Below, piece by piece: positions 17,772 through 17,982 of a stretch of 17,982 nt of DNA. Made by a program: the position numbers and the translations under genes. Each line of letters begins with the position of its first letter. Within the stretch, counting starts at the first letter, position 1. Under the pieces are notes generated by a model. That model saw only the letters and a list, made by a program, of their open reading frames with translations, was not told where the DNA came from and did not search any database. This DNA is from Carex sylvatica (Eukaryota; Streptophyta; Magnoliopsida; Poales; Cyperaceae), in contig CAXKVR010000749.1 of assembly GCA_964058845.1 (NCBI GenBank), positions 1 to 17,982 of the forward strand, given 5' to 3'.

Positions 17772-17982
17772 CATTCATCTAATAAAAATAAATCTTTAAT
17801 CTAGTAACAAAAATATATCATATATAAAGGCAGATGGTAGTGATAGGAAAATGGATCAAGTCCCTTATAAATAAATAAAAATATAATTTTGTTTATTAAT
17901 TTTTGTAATTTTTGCAGTAATATTTTTCAACTTTACACTAGATTTCTTATTCTTCCCAACTTTAGTTTTCTAGTTCCGTGTA
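17772..17982. other. AT-rich right edge, nothing recognised
   Basis: No open frame, repeat or inverted end seen. Confidence 0.5.

Overview
The window looks like nuclear DNA of a flowering plant, probably a eudicot. It is very AT-rich, has one intron-split host gene with a plant-type family architecture, and is crowded with class II transposons. I could not place the species.

Layout. (1) Positions 1-2950, minus strand: the 5' three exons of a cytochrome b561 and DOMON domain protein of the Arabidopsis At3g61750/At3g07570 type. The gene has a TATA box and runs off the left edge, so its last exon or exons (the end of the b561 core) are outside the window. (2) 3154-3492: a 301-bp insertion ending in an A-run and bracketed by a 19-bp direct repeat, like a retroposed copy. 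(3) 4178-9767: a structurally complete 5.57-kb hAT transposon with a perfect 8-bp target duplication, 12-bp terminal inverted repeats, GC-rich ACCCG-type arrays at both ends and a BED-finger hAT transposase. The transposase is a pseudogene, with seven in-frame stops and one frameshift. The same TTCTGTTTTTT-type minisatellite lies inside each end, in inverted orientation. The transposon landed in an older, decayed fold-back element whose remains are at about 4166-4185 and 9768-9985. (4) 10965-17771: several non-autonomous DNA elements. Three have 9-10 bp duplications and long inverted repeats (Mutator-like: 10965-11715, 12342-12495, 16817-17234). Two have 8-bp hAT-type duplications (14763-15089, 17254-17763). 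One is a 427-bp near-perfect palindrome between microsatellites (15400-15826). One short tailed segment (about 16036-16160) may be a retroposon end.

The only host function seen with confidence is the membrane redox protein: an apoplastic heme-binding DOMON domain joined to a transmembrane b561 electron-transfer core. A 75-nt exon-like segment at 12821-12895 may belong to another gene, but I cannot assign it. No rRNA, tRNA or CRISPR was seen. All boundaries were read by eye; no alignment or database search was run.
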